A stretch of DNA of 64,000 nucleotides from an uncultured Megasphaera sp. (lineage in GTDB: Bacteria; Bacillota; Negativicutes; Veillonellales; Megasphaeraceae). The translations under genes and the position numbers were made by a program. Of this stretch, positions 55,128 to 62,974 are shown piece by piece (the first letter of the stretch is position 1; the number at the start of each line of letters is the position of its first letter). Location of the stretch: contig CAKPYN010000008.1 of the NCBI GenBank assembly GCA_934202965.1, positions 25,021 through 89,020 on the forward strand. Direction: 5' to 3'. The notes beneath the pieces were generated by a model. That model searched no databases. It was not told the origin of the DNA and saw nothing but the letters and a program-made list of their open reading frames with translations.

Positions 55128-55739
55128 TTATTTGTTTTTGATAACACGCCGGAGTACTGCTACAACCGGTACGGTAATAATAGCAGACACAACGGCTTCC
55201 GGAATCCCGTTGGCAACACAAATTCCCACAATAATATTCACTACATGATCTAGCGGAATGTTGCGGACTTGTGCAAAATCTTTTGCATAAATCAAATAAA
55301 TGCCACCCATAACACCGGCCGTATTAATCAACGAGCCAACAAATCCTGCCACAGCCAGTCCAATAGACTGCTTCTTGACCAAGGAATATATCCCTTTATA
55401 TACATAATAAGCGCCAATGCCAATCAACACACGAGGTACGACAGAAATCAGCGGATTTAAAAACGCAAAGGACAATACAACAGGCGCCGTAATCGCCTGA
55501 AAAATACTAAAACAGCCAAAAATAAAGCCTACCATAGCCCCAACACGCGGGCCAGCAACCAATGCCCCAATAATAACCGGTACATGAAGAATCGTCGCTT
55601 TCATCATCGGCAGTGGAATAAACCCATATCCCGTTAATCCCAACAACATCGTAATGCCTGAAAGCATCCCAATAATCGTCAATTCCCGCGTCGTAAATAA
55701 TGGCCGTTTCGGTGCTTTTGCATGAATTTCTTTTTGCAT
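55128..55739 (-). CDS. ECF transporter S component (vitamin-type)
   Basis: 203 residues from the ATG at 55739. Six membrane helices with the S-component pattern TTRELTIIGMLSGITMLLG, LPMMKATILHVPVIIGAL and AGPRVGAMVGFIFG near 60-75, which resembles PanT/FmnP-type pantothenate or riboflavin carriers. The substrate is not certain. The C-terminal half carries TAGVMGGIYLIY. No ECF ATPases nearby (group II). Its own leader is about 140 to 205 bases long and foldable. Confidence 0.8.
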   Translation of the reverse strand: MQKEIHAKAPKRPLFTTRELTIIGMLSGITMLLGLTGYGFIPLPMMKATILHVPVIIGALVAGPRVGAMVGFIFGCFSIFQAITAPVVLSFAFLNPLISVVPRVLIGIGAYYVYKGIYSLVKKQSIGLAVAGFVGSLINTAGVMGGIYLIYAKDFAQVRNIPLDHVVNIIVGICVANGIPEAVVSAIITVPVVAVLRRVIKNK

Positions 55740-55759
55740 ACTATCTACTTCCTCCGTTC

Positions 55760-55894
55760 TCACTCTTTGCTACAAGATGCAAGTCGTAATACGATCTGGT
55801 ATTCACAAGAGATTACTATCACGGTTTCACTCTTACGATGCAGACCAGATACTGTTATGTAATCACCCGAATAATACCATGCGTAGTATATCAT
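55760..55894 (-). CDS. Possible 44-residue leader ORF before the ECF gene
   Basis: Starts with ATG at 55894 after GGGGGAAGT, a well-placed ribosome site, and reads MIYYAWYYSGDYITVSG to SCSKE before a stop 20 bases before the ECF start. No recognisable fold. The same DNA can be folded (ATCTGGT/ACCAGAT and AAGAG/CTCTT nested), so it may instead be a regulatory leader. One promoter candidate (TATACT at 55885-55890) overlaps this start codon, which would exclude translation from that transcript. Confidence 0.35.
   Translation of the reverse strand: MIYYAWYYSGDYITVSGLHRKSETVIVISCEYQIVLRLASCSKE
55764..55880 (-). promoter_or_regulatory. Structured leader of the ECF S-component gene
   Basis: Two promoters read toward the gene: TTGCTA-16-TATACT (55952-55979) and TTGGCA-17-TATACT (55885-55913). 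The leader contains ATCTGGT pairing with ACCAGAT and inside it AAGAG with CTCTT; GATTAC/GTAATC gives a further long-range pairing, and a TTGC/GCAA loop lies just before the ribosome site. ECF vitamin carriers are often riboswitch controlled, but I recognise no known class. Confidence 0.45.
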
Positions 55895-55945
55895 ACTTCC
55901 CCCTTTCTGCCAATACTTTCTACCACTTTCGCCTAAAACACAGTC

Positions 55946-55974
55946 TTGAAAAGTATACGTCAATATGCTATACT
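55946..55974 (+). promoter_or_regulatory. Promoter of tRNA-Leu, overlapping the divergent ECF promoter
   Basis: TTGAAA (55946-55951), 17 bases, TATACT (55969-55974); transcription would begin a few bases before the tRNA at 55990. The opposite-strand promoter uses the same inverted AGTATA/TATACT pair, so the two polymerases would compete. Confidence 0.7.
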
Positions 55975-55989
55975 AGCAAAGTAGCTCAT

Positions 55990-56073
55990 GCGAGTGTGGC
56001 GGAATGGCAGACGCACTAGACTTAGGATCTAGCGTCTTATGACGTAAGGGTTCAAGTCCCTTCACTCGCACCA
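55990..56073 (+). tRNA. tRNA-Leu (anticodon UAG)
   Basis: 84 bases. Acceptor stem GCGAGTG/CACTCGC (55990-55996 with 56063-56069), discriminator A and encoded CCA (56071-56073). Anticodon stem CTAGA/TCTAG with loop CTTAGGA gives UAG. A long variable arm (GCGTCTTATGACGT) marks class II tRNA-Leu. T arm GGGTTCAAGTCCC is canonical. Confidence 0.97.
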
Positions 56074-56077
56074 ATCA

Positions 56078-56111
56078 GACAATCATCTTCCATAGATGGT
56101 TGTCTTTTTTT
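56078..56111 (+). terminator. Terminator of tRNA-Leu
   Basis: GACAATCATCT and AGATGGTTGTC (with one G-U type mismatch) followed by seven T. Confidence 0.88.
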
Positions 56112-56155
56112 ATTTGTCATTTGTTAACACACCTATCTTCTTGTTTTTCTCATAC

Positions 56156-56206
56156 AAAACACCTTGCCTGTTCAATGTTACTTTTTTTACAGGCAAAGTG
56201 TTTTCA
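56156..56206 (-). terminator. Stem-loop after the CGGC-domain gene
   Basis: AAAACAC-TTGCCTGT (56157-56172) pairs with ACAGGCAA-GTGTTTT (56189-56204) around a loop with seven T. The tail on the minus strand is short (TTTTG). Confidence 0.6.
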
Positions 56207-56214
56207 CTATCGTA

Positions 56215-56616
56215 TTAAAATGATTTATATATACCAGCTTCCCGTTTTTTAGTGGCTCCCTTGGAAATATAAGACCCCAGCACAACAGGATAGCCTTTCT
56301 TTTCCACAATTTCCGTGAGATACTCCAAATGAGGACAGGGCGGTCTGTGATAATTATCAGAACAAACGCAGGACGCCAAATGCACTACGACATCTTCCTT
56401 TTGTTCATTACTTCGCTGGAGATGATGCGTCAAATCTTCCAATTTACCGGCCAACTCCGCCCCGCAGCAACCACCGCAGGTAATCGGCATATAGCGAGTA
56501 TCTTCATCGTATACAGCAAACGGGCCTTGCTTTTGATAAAAGAAATTCATGCAGTTATACCCACTGCAGCGGTTCATAATCAAATGGCACTGTATAACAA
56601 CTACTAATTTTCCCAT
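56215..56616 (-). CDS. CGGC-domain protein
   Basis: 133 residues. The central ITCGGCCGAELAG and further paired Cys (ASCVCSDNYHRPPCPH) define the CGGC domain, a putative metal- or cluster-binding fold of unknown function found in anaerobes. N-terminal CSGYNC motif adds two more. GGAGG is eight bases before the ATG. Stands alone. Confidence 0.8.
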   Translation of the reverse strand: MGKLVVVIQCHLIMNRCSGYNCMNFFYQKQGPFAVYDEDTRYMPITCGGCCGAELAGKLEDLTHHLQRSNEQKEDVVVHLASCVCSDNYHRPPCPHLEYLTEIVEKKGYPVVLGSYISKGATKKREAGIYKSF

Positions 56617-56702
56617 ACACTCGTCCTCCTTAGATATAATTTCAGTTATTATAATATGTCAAAAACGTTGTGTAAACTTCTTAGAAGATTCGGTTGCTCT
56701 TA

Positions 56703-57371
56703 TTAAGTGAAATTTTTAGGGATGGTATGTGTTTCTAACATCTCTTTGTAGTGATTCACATACTCTTGTTCAGCCGGTGCAAGCTTAACTATTGCATTCA
56801 TACAAATATTCATAATTCCATTATAAATTTTATTTTGACTCGTAATTTGCTCGGGAAGTAATCGAACAATTTCATCTATCATATCCTCTGCTTTATCTCT
56901 TGTTTCTTCGACATCCTCAGCACATCCGGCCGGATATTGAAGCGGAAATCCTTTATCATTCAAAATTTGAGTAAAAAACGTATCCAGCGCATGTAATAGT
57001 TCTGCTTTCGTAATCGTTATCGTTTTTACCAGGGTATCCGATTCTCCCTCATAAAGCTGTGCTTCAATATGCAGTTGAAAGTTATCCTCTTTTACATGTG
57101 ATAGTTGAAAAAGCAATGTCGTCCTATCAGACCAGAACCATGAAATGGTATTACTCCGCCAGATAATGGCATCTGTATCTTCCTGATAATCGCGGATTGC
57201 CAGATATGTCTTCATGAGATCGAGGGTGGGATCACTAAGTGCTTCATCAAACATATGCCAAAATATCGTTCCATCCACAGTAATCTCCGTATCCATCCAA
57301 CCAGCAAACAGCTCGTTCACCCGAATATTGAACTTTTTATCACTCTGACAATCAGCTAATTCATTTTCCAT
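56703..57371 (-). CDS. Protein of unknown function, linked to a restriction remnant
   Basis: 222 residues, no signal or membrane segment. It starts 11 bases before the end of the HsdR-like fragment upstream, so it was probably translated in coupling with that gene. Trp-rich N-terminal half (FWHMFDEALSDP, WRSNTISWFWSD) and a helical C-terminal half (AEDMIDEIVRLLPEQI). I do not recognise a family. Its placement suggests an accessory gene of a type I restriction locus, but it could be unrelated. Confidence 0.65.
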   Translation of the reverse strand: MENELADCQSDKKFNIRVNELFAGWMDTEITVDGTIFWHMFDEALSDPTLDLMKTYLAIRDYQEDTDAIIWRSNTISWFWSDRTTLLFQLSHVKEDNFQLHIEAQLYEGESDTLVKTITITKAELLHALDTFFTQILNDKGFPLQYPAGCAEDVEETRDKAEDMIDEIVRLLPEQITSQNKIYNGIMNICMNAIVKLAPAEQEYVNHYKEMLETHTIPKNFT

Positions 57372-57795
57372 CTTTTTTCCCCTCCTCTGCCATTATGTCC
57401 TGATACGAAACAACGTTTACATTTCGGTTAATTTCTTTGATGGCCAGCTGAATGCCGCTCCATATCTCCCAATCGTTGCCAAATAAGGCCGCTATGTTTC
57501 CTCTGTTGCTAAAAGGTGGTTTCATAAGCAAACCAGCATCTTTCAGCATCCCATTGACAGCCAGATAATCTATGAGCTGTTTTACGAAATAAATCTGATT
57601 TTCATTCAGATTTTCTTGATGAATGTATTTGGCAAATGCCCGGTTCAATGATGTTTTATCCATTCCCACAATACTCCGGACAAATGCTCCCAACGGCTGG
57701 TTTTGGACCTCGTTATGATACTGGTCTTCCGTACCCAGCCGCTTCCACAAGAGTTGCTGCAGGTCATCCATATCTTCCTGCTGCAGTGGAAGCAT
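57361..57795 (-). pseudogene. hsdR: C-terminal fragment of type I restriction endonuclease subunit HsdR
   Basis: 144 codons. The sequence (LLWKRLGTEDQYHNEV, PLGAFVRSIVGMD, LNENQIYFVKQLIDYLAVNG, PPFSNRGNIAALFG) matches the C-terminal domain of EcoEI-type HsdR subunits, whose full length is roughly 800 to 1000 residues. The helicase and nuclease domains are missing. Upstream the reading frame is replaced by the start of another gene near 57795, so a deletion removed about 80 percent of hsdR. No hsdM or hsdS is in the window. Confidence 0.75.
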
Positions 57796-57898
57796 TAAAC
57801 TGAAGGTGAAGCAGGAAGCCAGAATCTAAAGGTTCTATTTCTTTGACAGAACCCTCTTCCCAATTGAAGTTTTTTTCGATACAATGATATAGAGACAT
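57764..57898 (-). pseudogene. Short ORF: N-terminus of an unknown gene fused to the hsdR remnant
   Basis: From ATG at 57898, after AAAGGAG, the frame reads MSLYHCIEKNFNWEEGSV and EIEPLDSGFLLHLQFN, then runs into the hsdR fragment in a different frame and stops at 57764. The good ribosome site and protein-like N-terminus suggest a real gene start whose remainder was lost in the same deletion. Family not recognised. Confidence 0.5.
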
Positions 57899-57955
57899 AT
57901 CTATACTCCTTTCGGTTCTTCGTGGTGGTTGAGTTGAAATGCGGGTTGGATATGT

Positions 57956-58008
57956 CTTATTTTATATAAAATAAGGGGGCTTGTGAATGCGGATGTCCAC
58001 AAGCCCCC
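57956..58008 (-). terminator. Terminator with adjacent 20-bp palindrome
   Basis: GGGGGCTTGTG/CACAAGCCCCC (57975-58008) is an 11-bp stem with a 12-base loop, followed on the minus strand by TTATTTT. Immediately after lies CTTATTTTATATAAAATAAG (57956-57975), a perfect palindrome that could be an operator or -10 region for the short ORF at 57898. Confidence 0.65.
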
Positions 58009-58041
58009 AACATTTATTATAGAGCCAAAATTTTTCCGTAC

Positions 58042-58165
58042 TTACTTTTTCACTTCTTCATTATCCATTAGCATCTCAAAAAAATCTTGTTTCTGTGCCA
58101 GCTCGTTAAGCAAGACATCATCAATATTACGGCCGAAAGTCAATTCAGAGTTTTTTTCTGTATTA
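58042..58165 (-). pseudogene. Orphan gene tail of about 40 codons
   Basis: The frame ending at 58042 reads TFGRNIDDVLLNELAQKQ, DFFEMLMDNEEVKK and a stop, with protein-like composition but no start; upstream the frame closes near 58190. It probably is the end of a deleted gene. The stretch 58190-58352 shows nothing else. Identity uncertain. Confidence 0.35.
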
Positions 58166-58352
58166 TTTTTAGCTGTTACTTAGATTCCTTTTGATTTTAA
58201 AAGGCTGTTTCTGATTTAAATTATAAATTTTTATATTTCGTCTCGAGTACAATTTTTATTACCTGATTACCCAATTATGGAGAATAAATTAGATTTGTGC
58301 AATAACCTTTTACACAAACTATTTTCTCTCCCCTATTGCATTTCTCTGTCGG

Positions 58353-59963
58353 CTATTTTCCAGGTGGTTGAGTCACAATAATCTGTAGAAATACAACATT
58401 ATTATTTTTTTGTTGAACGGCACCTATGAAATAACCAGTCAAGGTAACTGAATCACCAACCTGGATCGTTTCTAACCATTGTTTATTTTTAAACGGGACA
58501 TCGCCTGCCACTTTATAAAAATTATTCCCATGTTTCCAAAAATACATGCAGATGAATCTATTATTAGAGTTATTAAACTTTCCTATACGTACAACTGTTC
58601 CAGTTAATTTAATATATTTTCCTATGTAATTTTTCTCAGTTTCTTTTGGGTTGTCATTATAACGTCCCATTAGTTCTTCCGCCGTCATGATATACGGATT
58701 ATCTGGAGTTCCAAAAACATTTTTGTTAATAAAGTGGGATTGCGACTGAACCATTTTCCTTGGCTGAACAGGTACTGATACAGGTCTGCGGTATAATGCA
58801 AGAAAACAAAAAGCCAAAACCATTGTGATGATAATAAGAGAAAGTATAAGTATCTGTCCTCTATTTGATTTTGTTTTCTGGTATCGTTCAGCATTCCTAC
58901 CATATATTGGCATGTGCTGTATCTGTACTGAATCCAACGCTTTATAAAAATTATTTCCTATTACAATAGCTAAATCGTAATCATCTTTTGCTGACTGATC
59001 ACCTTCATCCCATGCTTTCTTCAACCAGGTTACTGCATTTTTATTTGACTGTTCAGTTCCTTCTCCCCACAGGTACAACAGTCCTAATCTATGCATAGCA
59101 TGTACATTCTTTTGTTCTGCAGCTTGATGATAGTATTGAAAAGCTTTTTTATCATCTTTACTCTGACTGCCAAGTCCCTCATAATACATATCTGCAAGCA
59201 TGCATATCGCCTCAACATTTCCCGTTTTGGCAGCTTGTCCCAAATATTTATACGCTTCGTTCCATTGTTGATTTTGATAAGCTCTTTTCCCTAAAAGCCA
59301 CGAATCAATAATAGGAATATCTTTCTTCTTTGGCGATGAAATAATTTGATCTACCTTCTGTATGTCATTAGACGTGAAAATAATTTTTTTGAGTCGTTCT
59401 ACCCGTTTTTTAGCGCCTGGTTCATTAACAGCTTCTCCTTTTTCATACCATTTCAATGCCTCATTTAAATTTTTTGCTGTTCCCAATCCGTTTTCATATA
59501 AATTTCCTATTGCTACAGCCCCATATTTATTACTTTTTTGGAAAGCTTCTTTATACCACTTCATTGCTAAGATATAATTTTGCTCTACGCCTTTCCCAAC
59601 TTCATAATACTGTGCAACTTGATACATGGATTGTAAATTATAACATTGTGCCTCCCGTAAAGTACGTACAAATAAATCATTATTACCCACAATACTTGAA
59701 CTCGTAATTGACTGAGATATATGACGAGAACGGGCCTTACTTTTTATAACTTTTTTCTTCTTCTTTTTACTTTCATCCTCTCTATACTCTGCACAATGAG
59801 ATGAGCCGATACATTCTCCATTACGATAGTTGCATTTTTTATTGTCACGATTATAATTCAAACAATTTCTTTTATCTCTGCGCTTGTCACCATCTTTTAA
59901 GCGAACCGTTGTATCTATATTGTTCGTGCCTTCTTTCCATCCAGATGACTGCTTTTTACTCAC
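58353..59963 (-). CDS. Sel1-repeat protein with Cys-rich head, membrane helix and OB-fold-like tail
   Basis: 536 residues starting at GTG. Parts in order: an N-terminal Cys motif (C-x8-C-x6-C-x5-C, in NCLNYNRDN, CNYRNGECIGSSHC) near 34-57 that may bind zinc; a Lys-rich linker; about five Sel1/TPR-like repeats between 95 and 335 (AQYYEVGKGVEQNYILAM, GNLYENGLGTAKN, ADMYYEGLGSQSKD, LYLWGEGTEQSN); a membrane helix near 385-407; and a C-terminal tRNA_anti-like/OB-fold domain (IGKYIKLTGTVVRIG, VGDSVTLTGYF). Sel1 proteins act as signalling scaffolds. No recognised partner is adjacent; weak ribosome site and AT-rich codon use suggest transfer. Confidence 0.75.
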   Translation of the reverse strand: MSKKQSSGWKEGTNNIDTTVRLKDGDKRRDKRNCLNYNRDNKKCNYRNGECIGSSHCAEYREDESKKKKKKVIKSKARSRHISQSITSSSIVGNNDLFVRTLREAQCYNLQSMYQVAQYYEVGKGVEQNYILAMKWYKEAFQKSNKYGAVAIGNLYENGLGTAKNLNEALKWYEKGEAVNEPGAKKRVERLKKIIFTSNDIQKVDQIISSPKKKDIPIIDSWLLGKRAYQNQQWNEAYKYLGQAAKTGNVEAICMLADMYYEGLGSQSKDDKKAFQYYHQAAEQKNVHAMHRLGLLYLWGEGTEQSNKNAVTWLKKAWDEGDQSAKDDYDLAIVIGNNFYKALDSVQIQHMPIYGRNAERYQKTKSNRGQILILSLIIITMVLAFCFLALYRRPVSVPVQPRKMVQSQSHFINKNVFGTPDNPYIMTAEELMGRYNDNPKETEKNYIGKYIKLTGTVVRIGKFNNSNNRFICMYFWKHGNNFYKVAGDVPFKNKQWLETIQVGDSVTLTGYFIGAVQQKNNNVVFLQIIVTQPPGK

Positions 59964-60087
59964 GAATTGTCACCACTTTTCAATACTTATTTACGAACAT
60001 GTATTTATATTATAAATTCAACATAAATCATATAATTTCCTGCTTTTCTAATGAAAAGGTAATGTGCTCCCCCAAAAATTAGGTCTT

Positions 60088-60121
60088 AGTAATGAGATAG
60101 CAACCGTTATCTCATTACTTT
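60088..60121 (-). terminator. Stem-loop at the left end of the IS
   Basis: AGTAATGAGATA (60088-60099) and TATCTCATTACT (60108-60119) pair, lying just beyond the orfB stop, inside the IS end. Confidence 0.6.
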
Positions 60122-60122
60122 T

Positions 60123-60950
60123 TTATATATCAAACAGGGAAAGCCTGTATTGGACAGAACTCTTCCTGCCTAGCTTTTCTTTGATCCGTCGCCCGTTATA
60201 GCATTTGATATACTGTTCGATAGCTGATTTCAATGCTTCATAGCTGTCGTATGCGACACCATAATAGATTTCCTGCTTCAATAAACCGAAAAAGTTTTCC
60301 ATAACAGCATTATCAAGACAGTTGCCTTTCCGGGACATGCTTTGAAAAATCCGTTCTTGCTTAAGGCGGTTACCATACTCATTCATTTGGTACGCCCAAC
60401 CCTGGTCGGAGTGGAATGTTCTGCGATATGGGCAATCAGCCGTAATTTTGATAGCTTCAGCCTGTGCTTTTAATATTTGTTTAGCTGAAGGATGTTTGCT
60501 TATACTATAACTGATGATTTCTCCATTGAACATATCCAAGAAGGGATCTAGGTATAGTTTATTCATGATCTTATACCCCTGGGCATCTACTTCATAGTAT
60601 TTGAATTCTGATGTATCTGTCGTGATTTTTTGGTACGGAATATTCGTGCTAAAACGACGACGTATTCTATTGGGCGCAATAGTTCCGACCGTACCTTTGT
60701 AGGAGCTGTATTTACGGCTTCCTCTGGTAAAGGCTGTTACTTGAAGCTTTAGATTTTGCATGATACGCTGTACTTTCTTCTTGTTTACGCAAAATCCCTG
60801 ATTCTTTAGCTCACCCGTCATGCGCCGATATCCATAGTCTTTATGTTGGTGGCGGATTTCCTGTATTTTATTCTCTAATTCTTTGTCCGGATTTTTGCGT
60901 CCTGCGCATTTTTTGCCAGTACATATAGGTTGCTTTTGGCATGTTAGCAT
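60123..60950 (-). pseudogene. IS3-family transposase OrfB (DDE integrase), frameshifted start
   Basis: 275 codons with the rve integrase core: DTSEFKYYEV (first Asp), FHSDQGWAY (second Asp), and VMENFFGLLKQEIYYG (Glu), plus the N-terminal HTH-like YGYRRMTGELKNQG. Its true N-terminus (IIGSLREQFKLKDLLSYA, MPKATYMYWQK) is in another frame just upstream (about 60930-61010), separated by an extra A in an A6 run near 60917. As it stands it would not be made intact without frameshifting. Confidence 0.8.
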
Positions 60951-61054
60951 AAGAGAGAAGGTCTTTTAGTTTGAATTGTTCTCGGAGACTGCCGATGATT
61001 TTTACAACTCTCTCATTTTTGCTTCATCCTCTAAACGCAGTCTCCTCATTTCTT

Positions 61055-61507
61055 TTAAAAATGCATTTTTATCCGGAGTTTGAGAAGTTCATCTTCTAAT
61101 TCCTTGACGTGTTCCACGCGGGTGTCAATTTCTGTATTTTGAACCTCTTGAATCCCATTGTTTCTTGATTTCGCTGTACTCAACTTCTTCCTGCCTTTCC
61201 TATGCGGCCGTAATGCATCCGGCCCAGCTGTTTTATATTCATGGACCCATCTGGCAAGCAACGCCGGATTGTTGATTCCTACTTGAAGTGCTAGTTTCTG
61301 ATACGAGATTTCGCTTGTTAAATAAGACTCTACTACAGAAATCTTCTCTTTGAAAGAGTAAATCTTTCGAGAGCGAGATCTTTTCAATCCATTATCTCCC
61401 CATGTTCGGTAAGCAGCAACCCACTTTCTTAGTTGATAGCTGCCCGACATGCCATATTTGCATAAAATGGAGTCATATCCCTCGGGTGTGTTCAAATATT
61501 CTAACAC
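61055..61507 (-). pseudogene. IS3-family OrfA (HTH protein), frameshifted end
   Basis: 150 codons with two HTH units (YGMSGSYQLRKWVAAYRTWG, ISYQKLALQVGINNPALL) and a leucine-zipper start (ELEDELLKLRIK). The zipper's continuation (NAFLKEMRRLRLEDEAKMREL) lies in another frame from 61067 down to 61010, so one A is missing in an A-run at about 61065. IS3 elements use programmed slippage, but here two separate breaks exist. Confidence 0.75.
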
Positions 61508-61667
61508 TATTTTTTCTTAAATTCATAACTGTTATTTTACCATAAAAAAAGCTGATCTCTAATTGTTAGATTTTTGGTCTAACAATTGGGGGGCAGCTCA
61601 ACTATCTTCTTTTTTTATATTGTTCATGCTATAATATGTCATAGTTTATAAAGAAAGGAAAATTTCT

Positions 61668-62906
61668 ATGATAACAAAAGCAGATCGAATAAAGAAAGAT
61701 ATAACGACGATTGCCCGGTTTCAGTCAAAGAAAGGACGGGGATGTAATCGTTTTTCCTATACGCCGGCATTCCGACAGGCTGCTGATTATATTGCAGAGG
61801 AAATGAAAAAAGCCGGACTTACAGTACGGGAAAATGCCGTAGGTGCCATATTAGGGACCCTGCAGGGAGAACAACCGGAACTTTCCCCTGTTGTTTCAGG
61901 CAGCCACCTCGATTCCGTTCCAGAAGGAGGCAATTTCGATGGGATTGCAGGTATCTGTGCCGCACTGGAAGCGGCGAGGGCTTTTCACGATGCAGGGATC
62001 CGGCCCCGCCGGTCTTTTTGCTGTATAGCTATTCCGGAAGAAGAAGGACCTCAGTTTGGCTCTGGCTTGTTTGGCAGCCGGGCTATGTGCGGGCAGCTTT
62101 ATGACGATGAAATTCATCGTTTTCACAACGCGCAGGGGCAATCGATAGCCGAGGTCCTTACGGCCTATGGTAAGAATCCTGAAAAGATTGCCAGTGAGAT
62201 GATACACAAAGGCGACTGGGCTGCTTTTTTAGAATTACATATCGAACAAGGGCCTGTCCTTGACCGGGAACATCTTGAATTGGGAATCGTTGAAGCAATC
62301 GTAGGTTTGAAATATTATTTTGTTACTATCAAAGGAATTTCTGACCATGCAGGTGCCACACCGATGACAATGCGGGCTGATACTGTATTAGCTATGGCAA
62401 ACGCTGTATCGGCCGGCGCTGATACAGCGTTGACATTGGGAGACGGTACGGTCTTTACCACCGGAATGATCCAGACTCACCCCGGGGTAGGTAATATTAT
62501 CCCGGATAAGACGGTATTTTCCATTGATTGCCGAAGCCGGAACATGAATAGTATTGAAACGGTCATGAAGGCTGTAAAAGCCTCACTGGAAACGAGTAAG
62601 AAACAGAATTCCGGCCTTTCCTATACTATAGAAGAGCGGTTACATGCCGATCCTGTCGAAATGGATCAGTCTTTGCAGAGCCTTCTGGAAACACAGACAC
62701 AGCTGCTTCATATTCCATACAAACGCATGTGTTCTGGAGCCGGTCATGACACGATGGTTTTCAATCATCTGATGCCGACTGCTATGATTTTCGTACCCAG
62801 TCGGGATGGACGAAGCCATGTGCCGGAAGAATGGACCGATTACAGGTATATCCAACAGGGGGCCGAAGTCCTCTATCAGACACTTCGACATCTTACGGCA
62901 CAATAA
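61668..62906 (+). CDS. M20-family amidohydrolase (N-carbamoyl amino acid hydrolase / allantoate amidohydrolase-like)
   Basis: 412 residues. Metal ligands follow the pattern of bacterial carbamoylases: SGSHLDSVPEGGNFDG near 82-97, AIPEEEGPQFGSGLFGS near 124-140, LELHIEQGPVL near 188-198 and GAGHDTMVF near 355-363. It would cleave carbamoyl or similar N-acyl groups from an amino acid. Ribosome site AAAGGAAA lies upstream. It stands between the IS and the CRISPR remnant, with more G/C-rich codons than its neighbours. Substrate not defined. Confidence 0.88.
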   Translation: MITKADRIKKDITTIARFQSKKGRGCNRFSYTPAFRQAADYIAEEMKKAGLTVRENAVGAILGTLQGEQPELSPVVSGSHLDSVPEGGNFDGIAGICAALEAARAFHDAGIRPRRSFCCIAIPEEEGPQFGSGLFGSRAMCGQLYDDEIHRFHNAQGQSIAEVLTAYGKNPEKIASEMIHKGDWAAFLELHIEQGPVLDREHLELGIVEAIVGLKYYFVTIKGISDHAGATPMTMRADTVLAMANAVSAGADTALTLGDGTVFTTGMIQTHPGVGNIIPDKTVFSIDCRSRNMNSIETVMKAVKASLETSKKQNSGLSYTIEERLHADPVEMDQSLQSLLETQTQLLHIPYKRMCSGAGHDTMVFNHLMPTAMIFVPSRDGRSHVPEEWTDYRYIQQGAEVLYQTLRHLTAQ

Positions 62907-62922
62907 AGCATGAATAAAATGA

Positions 62923-62950
62923 TTGGTATTTTTCTGAAATCTTATATATT
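62923..62950 (+). promoter_or_regulatory. Candidate tracrRNA promoter
   Basis: TTGGTA (62923-62928), 16 bases, TATATT (62945-62950). A second -10, TATAAT at 62969-62974, lacks a good -35. Start of the RNA is therefore uncertain. Confidence 0.45.
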
Positions 62951-62974
62951 GTGTATTATAGATAACACTATAAT

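Larger units (their letters stand above)
60063..61600 (-). mobile_element. IS3-family insertion sequence, degenerate
   Basis: About 1.54 kb bounded by related inverted ends: TGTGCTCCCCCAAAAATTAG at 60063 and, read inward on the other strand, TGAGCTGCCCCCCAATTGTTAG from 61600. Contains orfA (61055-61507) and orfB (60123-60950) of the IS150/IS3 type. The left end has one or two deletions relative to the right. No clear target duplication. Hairpin AATTGTTAGA/TCTAACAATT sits near the right end (61561-61587). Confidence 0.85.

Noticed and set aside
54740..55141. 133-codon ORF in the hairpin block (contains LFERSEF)
   Set aside because: Its residues come from palindromic repeats; similar ERSEF-type phrases arise from intergenic repeats in many genomes. 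No ribosome site and no domain.
57983..58183. 66-codon plus-strand ORF
   Set aside because: Antisense to the terminator and to the orphan gene tail; composition rich in Ser/Phe with no start signal.
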